Assembly (NCBI GenBank): GCA_031270215.1
Contig: JAISYB010000201.1
Span: 1-9,622, forward strand
Source: Streptococcaceae bacterium
Lineage (GTDB): Bacteria > Bacillota > Bacilli > Lactobacillales > Streptococcaceae
Direction: 5' to 3'
Length of the DNA: 9,622 nt
Shown here: positions 1-6,365 of the stretch, piece by piece
Layout: every line of letters starts with the position of its first letter
How positions within the stretch are numbered: position 1 is the stretch's first letter
Notes under the pieces: model-generated
Seen by the model: only the letters and a program-made list of their open reading frames with translations
What the model was told of the DNA's origin: nothing
The model's database searches: none
Program-made: the position numbers and the translations under genes

Positions 1-528
1 AAAATGGAAATACTAAAAATAAAAAGGTACTGGTTATGATTAATTTCAAAAACTGATTTTGATTTAGCGACAGCAACAATTGATTCAACCACGGACTAAG
101 GATAATAATCGCAATATAAGTACTAGCAAACCAATACCGTGGCGACTTAAGAATACCAATGACTGTCAGAGGTTGTTGGAAAAAGACAACGGCAATGACC
201 CCGATAACAAGTGATATTACCAAGACTTGCGTCAGTAATTTAACGACACTTTGCCACTTAAAGTTTTTCTGTAACTGAAAATAACCTGTAATCATAAAAA
301 AGACGACACAGCCAATCTTACCACCAAAAACTAAAATTTGCAGCAAGATGTGATTTAGCGTTGATAAGTCATTAACATGACTACTATCAAAAACACCATG
401 ACACACAAAGTGATGTGAAACAATCAAAAGCATACTGATGATTCTTAGTAATTCAAAACGAGAATCTCTTGCTCTGCTCTGCTCTGCTCTGCTCTGCTCT
501 GCTCTGCTCTGCTCTGCTCTGCTCTCAT
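1..528 (-). CDS. Acyltransferase-3 family membrane protein, 5' part, phase-variable, out of frame (OFF)
   Basis: This is probably an integral-membrane O-acyltransferase (OafA-like, Acyl_transf_3) that would add acetyl or another acyl group to a surface glycan. It continues past the left window edge. From base 466 leftward one frame is open to base 1 (about 155 codons) and reads DSRFELLRIISMLLIVSHHF, then CHG, the family N-terminus with its paired His in the first membrane helix. Further hydrophobic segments follow, including VFFMITGYF and WFASTYIAIIILSPWLN, both typical of the family. The ATG at 528-526 has a good Shine-Dalgarno (AGGGGAG, about 9 bases away) and is followed at once by 11 AGAGC units. 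With 11 units this ATG reads RAEQS repeats, then QEILVLNY and TAA at 447-445, so the enzyme frame is not reached. Ten or 13 units would restore it. I see no other in-frame start with a ribosome binding site. It lies 42 bases after greA with no terminator visible, so co-transcription is possible. Family call is firm; substrate unknown. Confidence 0.85.
471..525 (-). repeat. Pentanucleotide tract (AGAGC)x11 directly after the acyltransferase ATG
   Basis: Eleven perfect tandem copies of AGAGC on the minus strand, 55 bases, start at the base after the ATG. The tract contains no stop codon in any frame and encodes the repeating peptide RAEQS. Because five is not a multiple of three, each gain or loss of a unit changes the downstream frame. 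The 11-unit length leaves the acyltransferase out of frame; 7, 10, 13 or 16 units would join ATG and enzyme. Both wrong frames stop within about ten codons after the tract (TAA at 447-445 or TGA at 455-453). This is the classic layout of a translational contingency locus switched by slipped-strand mispairing. Confidence 0.97.
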
Positions 529-558
529 GATAAAAAACTCCCCTATTTAATTTGTCAA
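529..558 (-). promoter_or_regulatory. Leader of the acyltransferase: TTGACAAA, Shine-Dalgarno, TTTTAT before ATG
   Basis: The 30 bases before the ATG read TTGACAAA, seven A/T bases, GGGGA, G, a T run ending TTTTAT, one base, then ATG. AGGGGAG is a convincing ribosome binding site and fixes ATG 528 as the intended start. The order and spacing of the blocks match the leader of the glycosyltransferase at 9568-9596. TTGACA (558-553) resembles a -35 box, but the only -10-like sequence at a plausible distance (TATCAT, 532-527, spacer 20) overlaps the start codon. I therefore treat this as a translation-initiation module, not a proven promoter. Confidence 0.6.
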
Positions 559-570
559 ATGATTTAATTA

Positions 571-1047
571 CTATACTGCTGGTGCAACCTTTATTATTTT
601 TATCTCCATCTCACCATTAGGTATCTTGATGGTGACTTCATCACCAACTTTTTTACCAAGCAAACCTTGAGCGATTGGTGAGTCGTTAGAAATCTTCCCA
701 TCAAACGGATCTGCTTCTGCTGAGCCGACAATCGTATATGATTCCTTTTCCCCATCTGCTACAAAGGTCACAAGCTTACCAAGAGCGACCACATCTGTTG
801 CCACCGCATCACTATCAATCAATTCTGCAAAGCGAATCATTGTTTCAAGCGTTTGGATACGACCTTCGACAAATGCTTGCTCGTCTTTTGCTGATTCGTA
901 CTCTGAGTTTTCAGATAAATCTCCAAATGAACGAGCAATTTTAATCCGCTCTACGATTTCACCCCGTTTTACTGTTTTTAAATGCTCTAACTCTGCTTCT
1001 AATTTTTCCTTACCTGCTAAGGTCATTGGATAGACTTTCTCAGCCAT
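571..1047 (-). CDS. greA: Transcription elongation factor GreA
   Basis: GreA rescues backtracked RNA polymerase by entering the secondary channel and stimulating cleavage of the transcript 3' end. The 158-residue product has the family's usual length. Residues 1-75 form the N-terminal coiled coil with the acidic tip in GDLSENSEY (D43, E46, matching the catalytic acids of E. coli GreA). Residues from about 85 to 158 form the FKBP-like domain, with PIAQGLLGKKVGDEV near the end. I chose the second of two ATGs: 1047 is preceded by GGAG six bases away and gives MAEKVYPMT, the usual streptococcal N-terminus. The ATG at 1059 adds MENS and has no ribosome binding site; its own bases overlap the GGAG. 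The gene follows mltG by 23 bases and is probably in its operon. Stop codon TAG. I see no terminator after it. Confidence 0.97.
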   Translation of the reverse strand: MAEKVYPMTLAGKEKLEAELEHLKTVKRGEIVERIKIARSFGDLSENSEYESAKDEQAFVEGRIQTLETMIRFAELIDSDAVATDVVALGKLVTFVADGEKESYTIVGSAEADPFDGKISNDSPIAQGLLGKKVGDEVTIKIPNGEMEIKIIKVAPAV

Positions 1048-1070
1048 ACTATTCTCCATTCTTATTTAAT

Positions 1071-2582
1071 TTAATTATTGATATGTTCTTCGGCAAGCTT
1101 TAAGTGCTCATCATAAGTTTTAGCAAAATAAACTTTGCCTGTCTTAACGTCTGCTAAGAAATACAAATCATCCGTCGGTGTTGGTTCTAAAACAGCTTGA
1201 ATTGATTCTAAACTTGGGCTGTCAAACGGTCCTGGTCCATAACCTGTATGAATGTATAGATTATACGGTGAATCGACCTTCGTATCTTCATTTGACAACT
1301 GCTCTTTGTGTTCATTTAACGCATATAAAACAGAAATATCCGACTGCAACGGCATATCAATCGCTAAACGATTTAAAAAGACTTGAGCGATTTTTTTGCG
1401 GTCTTCTGATTTAATCCCTTCTTTTTCAACCAGTGATGCAAGGGTTAAAACTTCTTGGACAGTATAGCCTTTTGATGTGATGATTTCGTAGTACGGCGAA
1501 AGCTTAACATTTGTTGTCGCAATCATCTCTTCAACCAAATCTTGTAATTTCGTATCCTTCGTATAATCATAGGTCGCTGGGAATAAATAGCCCTCTAAAA
1601 CATAGCGTACATCAGCTGCCTCAGAAGCGCTCGTTAATAGCTTTGGATACTTCTGAACCATTGCTGCGATAAAATCGGGATTAGTTATTATCTTTTTAAA
1701 CTCATCTGTAGTAAATTTCGACTTCGGCTTCTTCTTCTCATTGACATTAATGCTAACTGCTTGAGCGATTTGGTCAATAGAGTAGCCCTCCGGTATCAAA
1801 ATCTTACCGGCTACTGCTGCTTGAGGTTCATCTGTTCCGCCACTTTGCAGAATCTTAGCAATCTCATCAAGCGTTTGACTTGGTGAGAAGTTATAGTAGC
1901 CACCCCTAAAACCGGCTAAACTCTTAAATTTCGTATAGTAATTAAAGACAATCCCACTTTTGATAACCTTCCCTTTTTCCAAGATATTCCCAATTTCTTT
2001 ATTGGACGAGCCTAGCGGGATGTTAATCGTAATCTGCTGGTCACTATTTGGGTCAAGCGGCTTAACGGCAGTATTGATATAGCGATAAACTAGGAAACCG
2101 CCTAAAACCATGAGCAAGACCAATGCGGCAATCACTGCGCTAGCAATTCGATGAACCATTTTATCTTCACGCTTTTTCTTGGAATTCTGGCGTGCTTTTT
2201 GCTCATTTTGACGAAGTGGCACTGCTACTGTTATCTGTTCTACATCCTCTTGCTTTTTTGTCCTCTGTCGTGGTTTTTCATTGTTTTTCTCGCCATCCGC
2301 CAGATGATGAGCTGCAGCACTGATTGTGTCAGAATAGCTTGCCGTTTGCTCATTTTGCGTTTTTAGACGCTGCTGAATCTTTTGAAATGAGCCTTTGGGA
2401 GTTTCATCTGATGTGATATTTATGTCTTTTGAATTCTTAGTGTCAAACGCCTCCGACACATCTGGTTCTTCCACTTTTTCCTCAACAGTCGCACTCTCGC
2501 CATTAAGCTGCGCTTGTTTACCTTCTGCTAACTGCCTGAGAATTTGAGCCTTAAAAGATTCATCTGAGTTTTTTTGAACCAA
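1071..2582 (-). CDS. mltG: Endolytic murein transglycosylase MltG (YceG-like)
   Basis: MltG is a membrane-anchored lytic transglycosylase that cuts nascent glycan strands at the membrane and so sets their length; in streptococci it belongs to the peripheral wall synthesis machinery. The 503-residue product has a hydrophilic, Gln/Lys/Glu-rich cytoplasmic part (1-142), one membrane helix (about 145-168) and an extracellular YceG domain. Motifs in the domain are GYLFPATY (331-338), ASLVEKEG (382-389, holding the presumed catalytic Glu 386), VFLNRLAIDMPLQSD (401-415) and SPYNLYIHTGYGPGP (438-452). The start is TTG at 2582-2580, supported by AAAGGAG six bases upstream; the first in-frame Met lies only at residue 142, just before the helix. 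The long cytoplasmic extension is usual for streptococcal MltG and unlike the short N-terminus of E. coli. A good promoter lies 82 bases upstream, and greA follows closely. Confidence 0.95.
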   Translation of the reverse strand: MVQKNSDESFKAQILRQLAEGKQAQLNGESATVEEKVEEPDVSEAFDTKNSKDINITSDETPKGSFQKIQQRLKTQNEQTASYSDTISAAAHHLADGEKNNEKPRQRTKKQEDVEQITVAVPLRQNEQKARQNSKKKREDKMVHRIASAVIAALVLLMVLGGFLVYRYINTAVKPLDPNSDQQITINIPLGSSNKEIGNILEKGKVIKSGIVFNYYTKFKSLAGFRGGYYNFSPSQTLDEIAKILQSGGTDEPQAAVAGKILIPEGYSIDQIAQAVSINVNEKKKPKSKFTTDEFKKIITNPDFIAAMVQKYPKLLTSASEAADVRYVLEGYLFPATYDYTKDTKLQDLVEEMIATTNVKLSPYYEIITSKGYTVQEVLTLASLVEKEGIKSEDRKKIAQVFLNRLAIDMPLQSDISVLYALNEHKEQLSNEDTKVDSPYNLYIHTGYGPGPFDSPSLESIQAVLEPTPTDDLYFLADVKTGKVYFAKTYDEHLKLAEEHINN

Positions 2583-2663
2583 AAGAAGCTCCTTTCCATC
2601 CGAGATTTATCTGATTTTTCACGCTGGATTGATAAATAGCAACCGTATATCTCAACTTGTTAC

Positions 2664-2691
2664 ATTATATAGTAACTTTTCATAATTGCAA
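2664..2691 (-). promoter_or_regulatory. Promoter of mltG-greA
   Basis: A -35 box TTGCAA (2691-2686) and a perfect -10 box TATAAT (2669-2664) are separated by 16 bases. Transcription would begin near 2657 and give an untranslated leader of about 75 bases before the TTG start of mltG. It lies in the 221-base gap after the ATPase gene, downstream of that gene's hairpin, so it fits as the start of a new transcription unit. Beyond it, the leader carries no element that I recognise. Confidence 0.75.
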
Positions 2692-2751
2692 ATCTTTTCC
2701 ATGAAAAAAGTTAGCCTTCCTCCTTTTTAGAGTTTATTTCACAACACTAAA

Positions 2752-2787
2752 CCACGCTTATCAGCATAAGTGTACCGCTAAGCGTGG
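2752..2787 (-). terminator. Probable terminator of the ATPase gene
   Basis: An inverted repeat with nine-base arms (CCACGCTTA and TAAGCGTGG) lies 16 bases after the ATPase stop codon, with an 18-base loop. On the minus strand the tail is only TTTAGTGTTGTG, so the U tract is weak. Position and stem strength favour termination, but efficiency may be partial, which would allow some read-through toward mltG. Confidence 0.55.
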
Positions 2788-2803
2788 CTATTTATTCAAG
2801 CCG

Positions 2804-5590
2804 TTATTTCTTATCCAAGCCCGCAGCTCGTTGAAGTGCTTTGATAATCTCAACGATAACAATCATCGCAAATGAGCCTAAAATGACAATTCCCCATTGG
2901 AAATTATCCAGGTGTGAAACATGGAAAATGCTGTTAAATCCTGGAATGACAATCGTTGCCATTAGTAAAATGAACGATACTAGAATTGACCAATTAAAAG
3001 TTTTCGACTTAAATGGTCCGACTGTAAAGATTGATTGATAAACCGATTTGACATTAAAGGCGTGGAACAGCTGGATTAAACCGAGCGTTGCAAACGCCAT
3101 TGTCAATGCATCAGCATGCTGCAGCTCACTAATCATGCTTGAGTGATTAGATAATCTGACTGAGAGTTCCCCGCCGATTGTTTTCATCAAATCTGCTGCT
3201 TGAGTCTCAGTGGTATTCGCTATTGTATGTGCAGGCTTGAGTAGCGCAAAGCCGTAGACACCTAAGGTCAATGCACCTTGCAAGAAGCCTTGATAGATAA
3301 TCGAGCCTAGAACGCCACCAGAGAAGAAGCTTGCTTTTCTACCACGTGGTTTTTGATTCATCACGCCAGGCTCTGCTGGCTCAACACCTAGAGCAATTGC
3401 AGGGAATGTATCTGTCACAAGATTAATCCATAGCAAATGAACAGGTAATAACACATCCCAGCTAAACAAGGTTGCCAAGAAAATTGTCATTACTTCCGCC
3501 ATATTGGCAGAAAGTAAATATTGGATTGTCTTTTGGATATTTGAGAAAACCTTTCGACCTTCCTCAACAGCAACAATAATCGTCGCAAAATTGTCGTCTG
3601 CTAAGACCATATCAGATGCACCTTTAGACACTTCCGTTCCTGTAATCCCCATACCGATACCAATATCAGCCTGCTTCAATGCAGGTGCATCATTAACGCC
3701 GTCACCAGTCATTGCAACAACCTTACCGGCTACTTGCCACGCTTTAACAATCCTTACCTTATGCTCAGGCGACACTCGCGCATAAACAGCATAATGATCA
3801 ACCTTTTGCGCAAATTCTTCATCACTCATTGCATTAAGCGCCGCTCCTGTCAGGACAGCATCGCCTGCATGATCCTTCTCTAAGATACCCAAGCGTACCG
3901 CAATTGCTTCGGCGGTGTCCTGATGGTCTCCTGTAATCATAATCGGGCGAATTCCTGCTGACTTGGCAGTTGCCACCGCTTTTGCAGCTTCTTTACGCTC
4001 CGGATCAATCATTCCGACTAAACCTGCAAATATCAAGTCCTTTTCAATATTCTCAGAGTTTAATTCATCAACGCTTGGCGCAGCATCAATAATTTTGTAA
4101 GCCATCGCCAAGACACGCAAAGCTTGTTTTGCCAAGCTCGTGTTTAAATCAAGTAGCTCTTGGCGCTTCTCATCATCAATGACTACGGTTTGATTATGTT
4201 CTAAAAACTCAGCGGTTCTAGCGATTAGCTGATCTGGGGCACCTTTGGTTGCCACTAAATAGCGCCCGTCTGTCAATTTATGAATCGTTGACATCAGCTT
4301 ACGTTCTGAATCAAAAGGCAGCTCTAGAACGCGTGGCTCACCGATTAGAGCAGCTTTCAAATCATAATTATGCTCAATACCGTATTGCACTAAGGCGGTT
4401 TCTGTCGGATCACCAATCAATTTTCCGTCTTGAGCAACCTTCGTATCATTACTATAAGTCATGATTTTTAATGTCATATCATCTAATGAAACAGCTTCAG
4501 TTGCCGCAAGTAGTTGACCGTTGGTAAAAACCTTCTCAACAGTCATCTGATTCATCGTTAATGTTCCCGTCTTATCTGAGGCGATAATTTCCGTTGAACC
4601 AAGCGTTTCAACGGCTGGCAGCTTCCGAACGATTGAGTTACGCTTTGCCAAAACTTGCGTACCAAGCGCTAAGACAATTGTCACAATCGCAGGCAATCCC
4701 TCCGGTATCGCTGCCACAGCAAGCGCAACCGCAGTCATCAAGCCCTCTAACGCATGACCGCCACGAATGAGATGGACTGTAAAGGTCACTGCTGCAATCC
4801 CAAGAATCGCATAGGTTAATACCTTTGATAAACGATTCAAATTACGTTTGAGTGGCGTTTCAGTTTCATCTGCATTGGCAATCATGCCGGCAATCTTACC
4901 AACCTCTGTTGACATACCGGTATTAGTGACTACACCAAGCCCGCGACCATAGGTCACATTTGAATTTTGATATGCCATGTTAATCCTATCACCAATTGGC
5001 GTTTCAGCGTCAGCTAATAAGACCAAGGCTTTCTCAACCGGCACAGATTCCCCAGTCAATGCTGCTTCTTCTATCTTCAAGGAATTAACTTCTAATAAGC
5101 GCATATCAGCAGGAACGACATCTCCGGCTTCAAGCGCTACAACATCCCCTGGCACCAGCTCTGTTGATTTAATCTCCTCAACATGCCCATCGCGGTGAAC
5201 ACGCGCAGCTGGAGATGACATTGATTTTAACGCCTCTATTGCTGCTTCTGCCTTATTTTCCTGCATTACACCAAAGATTGCATTAATTAAGACAACAGCT
5301 AAAATGATAATCGCATCACTAACGTCCTCGCCACCGCTAGTTATAACCGATAAAGCTGCCGCAATTAGCAAGATAATAATCATCAAATCCTTAAATTGCT
5401 CCAAAAATTTAACAAATAAGCTCTTGGTCTTACCTTCTTCTAAGGCGTTAGGACCATAGAGTTCTAAGCGTGAATTGACCTCTTGGGTCGTCAAACCTTT
5501 TCTTGACGAGTCTAATTGCGTCAATACCTCGCTTGCTTCTTGCGTATAAAACGCTTGCTCAAGCTGCCCTTTACGTTCTACTTCTGACAT
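2804..5590 (-). CDS. yoaB: P-type Ca2+/Mn2+-transporting ATPase (YoaB/PMCA-like)
   Basis: This 928-residue P2-type ATPase pumps divalent cations across the plasma membrane. Motifs are in order: TGES in the actuator domain (179-182), PEGLP in helix M4 (296-300), DKTGT with phosphorylated Asp 339, KGAPD (449-453) in the nucleotide domain, and MTGDGVNDAP (627-636). Metal ligands of SERCA have counterparts in M4 (E296), M5 (N696, E699) and M6 (N723, D727 in NLVTD), which points to Ca2+ or Mn2+ instead of Mg2+, Na+ or heavy metals. The M8 position of SERCA Glu908 appears to be Gln 840, as in PMCA-type pumps. An unusually polar stretch (about 786-827) lies between M7 and M8. AGGAGGAA fixes the ATG. 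The manganese riboswitch upstream matches the yoaB/mgtA arrangement of lactococci and streptococci, where the pump relieves manganese and calcium excess. Ordinary annotation might call it PacL. Ion choice is inferred. Confidence 0.93.
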   Translation of the reverse strand: MSEVERKGQLEQAFYTQEASEVLTQLDSSRKGLTTQEVNSRLELYGPNALEEGKTKSLFVKFLEQFKDLMIIILLIAAALSVITSGGEDVSDAIIILAVVLINAIFGVMQENKAEAAIEALKSMSSPAARVHRDGHVEEIKSTELVPGDVVALEAGDVVPADMRLLEVNSLKIEEAALTGESVPVEKALVLLADAETPIGDRINMAYQNSNVTYGRGLGVVTNTGMSTEVGKIAGMIANADETETPLKRNLNRLSKVLTYAILGIAAVTFTVHLIRGGHALEGLMTAVALAVAAIPEGLPAIVTIVLALGTQVLAKRNSIVRKLPAVETLGSTEIIASDKTGTLTMNQMTVEKVFTNGQLLAATEAVSLDDMTLKIMTYSNDTKVAQDGKLIGDPTETALVQYGIEHNYDLKAALIGEPRVLELPFDSERKLMSTIHKLTDGRYLVATKGAPDQLIARTAEFLEHNQTVVIDDEKRQELLDLNTSLAKQALRVLAMAYKIIDAAPSVDELNSENIEKDLIFAGLVGMIDPERKEAAKAVATAKSAGIRPIMITGDHQDTAEAIAVRLGILEKDHAGDAVLTGAALNAMSDEEFAQKVDHYAVYARVSPEHKVRIVKAWQVAGKVVAMTGDGVNDAPALKQADIGIGMGITGTEVSKGASDMVLADDNFATIIVAVEEGRKVFSNIQKTIQYLLSANMAEVMTIFLATLFSWDVLLPVHLLWINLVTDTFPAIALGVEPAEPGVMNQKPRGRKASFFSGGVLGSIIYQGFLQGALTLGVYGFALLKPAHTIANTTETQAADLMKTIGGELSVRLSNHSSMISELQHADALTMAFATLGLIQLFHAFNVKSVYQSIFTVGPFKSKTFNWSILVSFILLMATIVIPGFNSIFHVSHLDNFQWGIVILGSFAMIVIVEIIKALQRAAGLDKK

Positions 5591-5630
5591 TGATTCCTCC
5601 TAAAATTAAAGTATGTCTACTTTTAAGTAT

Positions 5631-5665
5631 AAAAATAGACTTGGTAGGTCAAACTACACAAGTCT
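5631..5665 (-). terminator. Riboswitch-controlled intrinsic terminator (expression platform)
   Basis: On the minus strand AGACTTG (5665-5659) pairs perfectly with CAAGTCT (5643-5637). The stem continues inward with GTAG/CTAC after one bulged U and closes a small UUUGAC loop. AUUUUUAU follows directly, making a textbook intrinsic terminator. Its left arm uses the bases CTTG that also form the 3' strand of the riboswitch P1 helix, so aptamer and terminator exclude each other. Ligand binding would stabilise P1 and let transcription run into the ATPase gene. Confidence 0.85.
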
Positions 5666-5744
5666 CACTATTTAAGACAATACCGGATATAATCATCGTG
5701 ATGACGGCATTATCACAGGTTATCCTGCCAGTTACTCCCTTATG
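5657..5744 (-). promoter_or_regulatory. yybP-ykoY family Mn2+ riboswitch aptamer
   Basis: The leader RNA folds by eye into the yybP-ykoY plan. P1 is CATAAG (5744-5739) with CTTGTG (5662-5657). The conserved GGGAGTAAC follows the P1 5' strand, resembling the GGGGAGUAGC of the lactococcal yoaB aptamer. A CAGG/CCTG hairpin comes next. A nine-pair helix GATAATGCC/GGTATTGTC then encloses GTCATCACGATGATTATATCC, with a small TCAT/ATGA hairpin inside. The strand then returns through AGTGAGACTTG into P1. This class binds Mn2+ and is known to control manganese and calcium exporters, including this type of P-type ATPase. A terminator sharing the P1 3' strand follows. I judged this by motif and pairing, without a covariance search. 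Confidence 0.88.
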
Positions 5745-5758
5745 AATAGTACCTTAAA

Positions 5759-5787
5759 AATATAACAAAAAAAGGAGGATAGGGCAA
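5759..5787 (-). promoter_or_regulatory. Promoter of the riboswitch-ATPase unit
   Basis: TTGCCC (5787-5782) and TATATT (5764-5759) are separated by exactly 17 bases. Transcription would start near 5752, just before the aptamer, so the whole riboswitch is transcribed ahead of the ATPase gene. Between this promoter and the rplI terminator (5788-5868) there are about 80 A/T-rich bases in which I see nothing recognisable. Confidence 0.65.
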
Positions 5788-5868
5788 GTAGAAGAAATAA
5801 TTGCTCTGTAAATTTTTTTAACACTTTCACCCTTAAAATATAGCGTACAAATTCCTTGATTAAAGCCC

Positions 5869-5908
5869 AAAAACTCTCAAGCTTCTAAATAAAAGCTTGA
5901 AAGTTTTT
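5869..5908 (-). terminator. Terminator of the gdpP-rplI operon
   Basis: A 16-base inverted repeat with an eight-base loop begins three bases after the rplI stop codon. On the minus strand the left arm runs from AAAAACTTT to AAGCTT and pairs throughout, with one G-U wobble, and the right arm ends in GAGAGTTTTT. The A and T runs at both ends would let it work on either strand. With no dnaB-like helicase gene after rplI, it ends the unit. Confidence 0.85.
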
Positions 5909-5911
5909 AAT

Positions 5912-6364
5912 TTATCCTTGGCTAACATGAACCTTAATGGTTGCATTAACATCTTTATGGAGCTTGATAGCAACCTTAGTGACACCAAGCGTTTTGATTG
6001 GATTTGGCAAATCAAGCTTATGCTTATCGACCTTCAACTGAAATTGTTCCGCTAAAGCCTCAACGATTTTTTTTGAAGGAATTGAACCAAATAATCGACC
6101 ATCTTGACCGATTTTTCCTTTAATTTCAACGACCGTTTCTTCCTTTTCGAGTAAATCCTTCAACTGCTTAGCTTCAAGCAATTTTTCCTCATCTAGCTTA
6201 GCTTGCGCCTTCTTTTGCCCACTTAACTCGCTAACTGCCTGCGCAGTCGCTACTTTCGCTAAATTTTTTTTCAGCAAAAAGTTCTTGGCATAGCCTGTTG
6301 GCACTTCTTTTACTTCTCCACGTTTACCCTGACCTTTAACATCAGCTAAAAATATTACTTTCAT
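5912..6364 (-). CDS. rplI: 50S ribosomal protein L9
   Basis: L9 binds 23S rRNA near the base of the L1 stalk and helps to limit frameshifting and ribosome collisions. The product is 150 residues, the normal length. The N-terminal RNA-binding domain begins MKVIFLADVKGQGKRGEVK and continues with the diagnostic GYAKNFLLKKNLA (24-36). A charged connecting helix follows, then the C-terminal domain with GRLFGSIPSKKI (103-114). The ATG at 6364 is chosen because MKVIFL is the family N-terminus and GGAGAG lies five bases before it. An upstream ATG at 6406 would add 14 residues unlike L9 and overlap gdpP. The gene starts one base after the gdpP stop, so the two are transcribed together and perhaps translationally coupled. 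In many relatives a replicative helicase gene follows; here a terminator does. Confidence 0.98.
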   Translation of the reverse strand: MKVIFLADVKGQGKRGEVKEVPTGYAKNFLLKKNLAKVATAQAVSELSGQKKAQAKLDEEKLLEAKQLKDLLEKEETVVEIKGKIGQDGRLFGSIPSKKIVEALAEQFQLKVDKHKLDLPNPIKTLGVTKVAIKLHKDVNATIKVHVSQG

Positions 6365-6365
6365 C

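Noticed and set aside
1048..1059. greA start at the ATG at 1059
   Set aside because: It lacks a Shine-Dalgarno sequence; its bases form part of the GGAG that serves the ATG at 1047.
2701..2730. Plus-strand ORF of nine codons (MKKVSLPPF) in the ATPase-mltG gap
   Set aside because: Very short, with no ribosome binding site or promoter on that strand.
5615..5640. 26-base imperfect palindrome (GTCTA..TTTTA / TAAAA..TAGAC) as a metalloregulator operator
   Set aside because: It is in the transcribed leader, partly inside the terminator, and matches no operator I know; it may be a minor RNA hairpin formed on read-through.
5626..5652. TTGACC (5652-5647) and TATACT (5631-5626) as a promoter just before the ATPase gene
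   Set aside because: The spacer is only 15 bases, and both boxes lie within the loop and U tract of the riboswitch terminator; a better 17-base-spaced promoter sits upstream of the aptamer.
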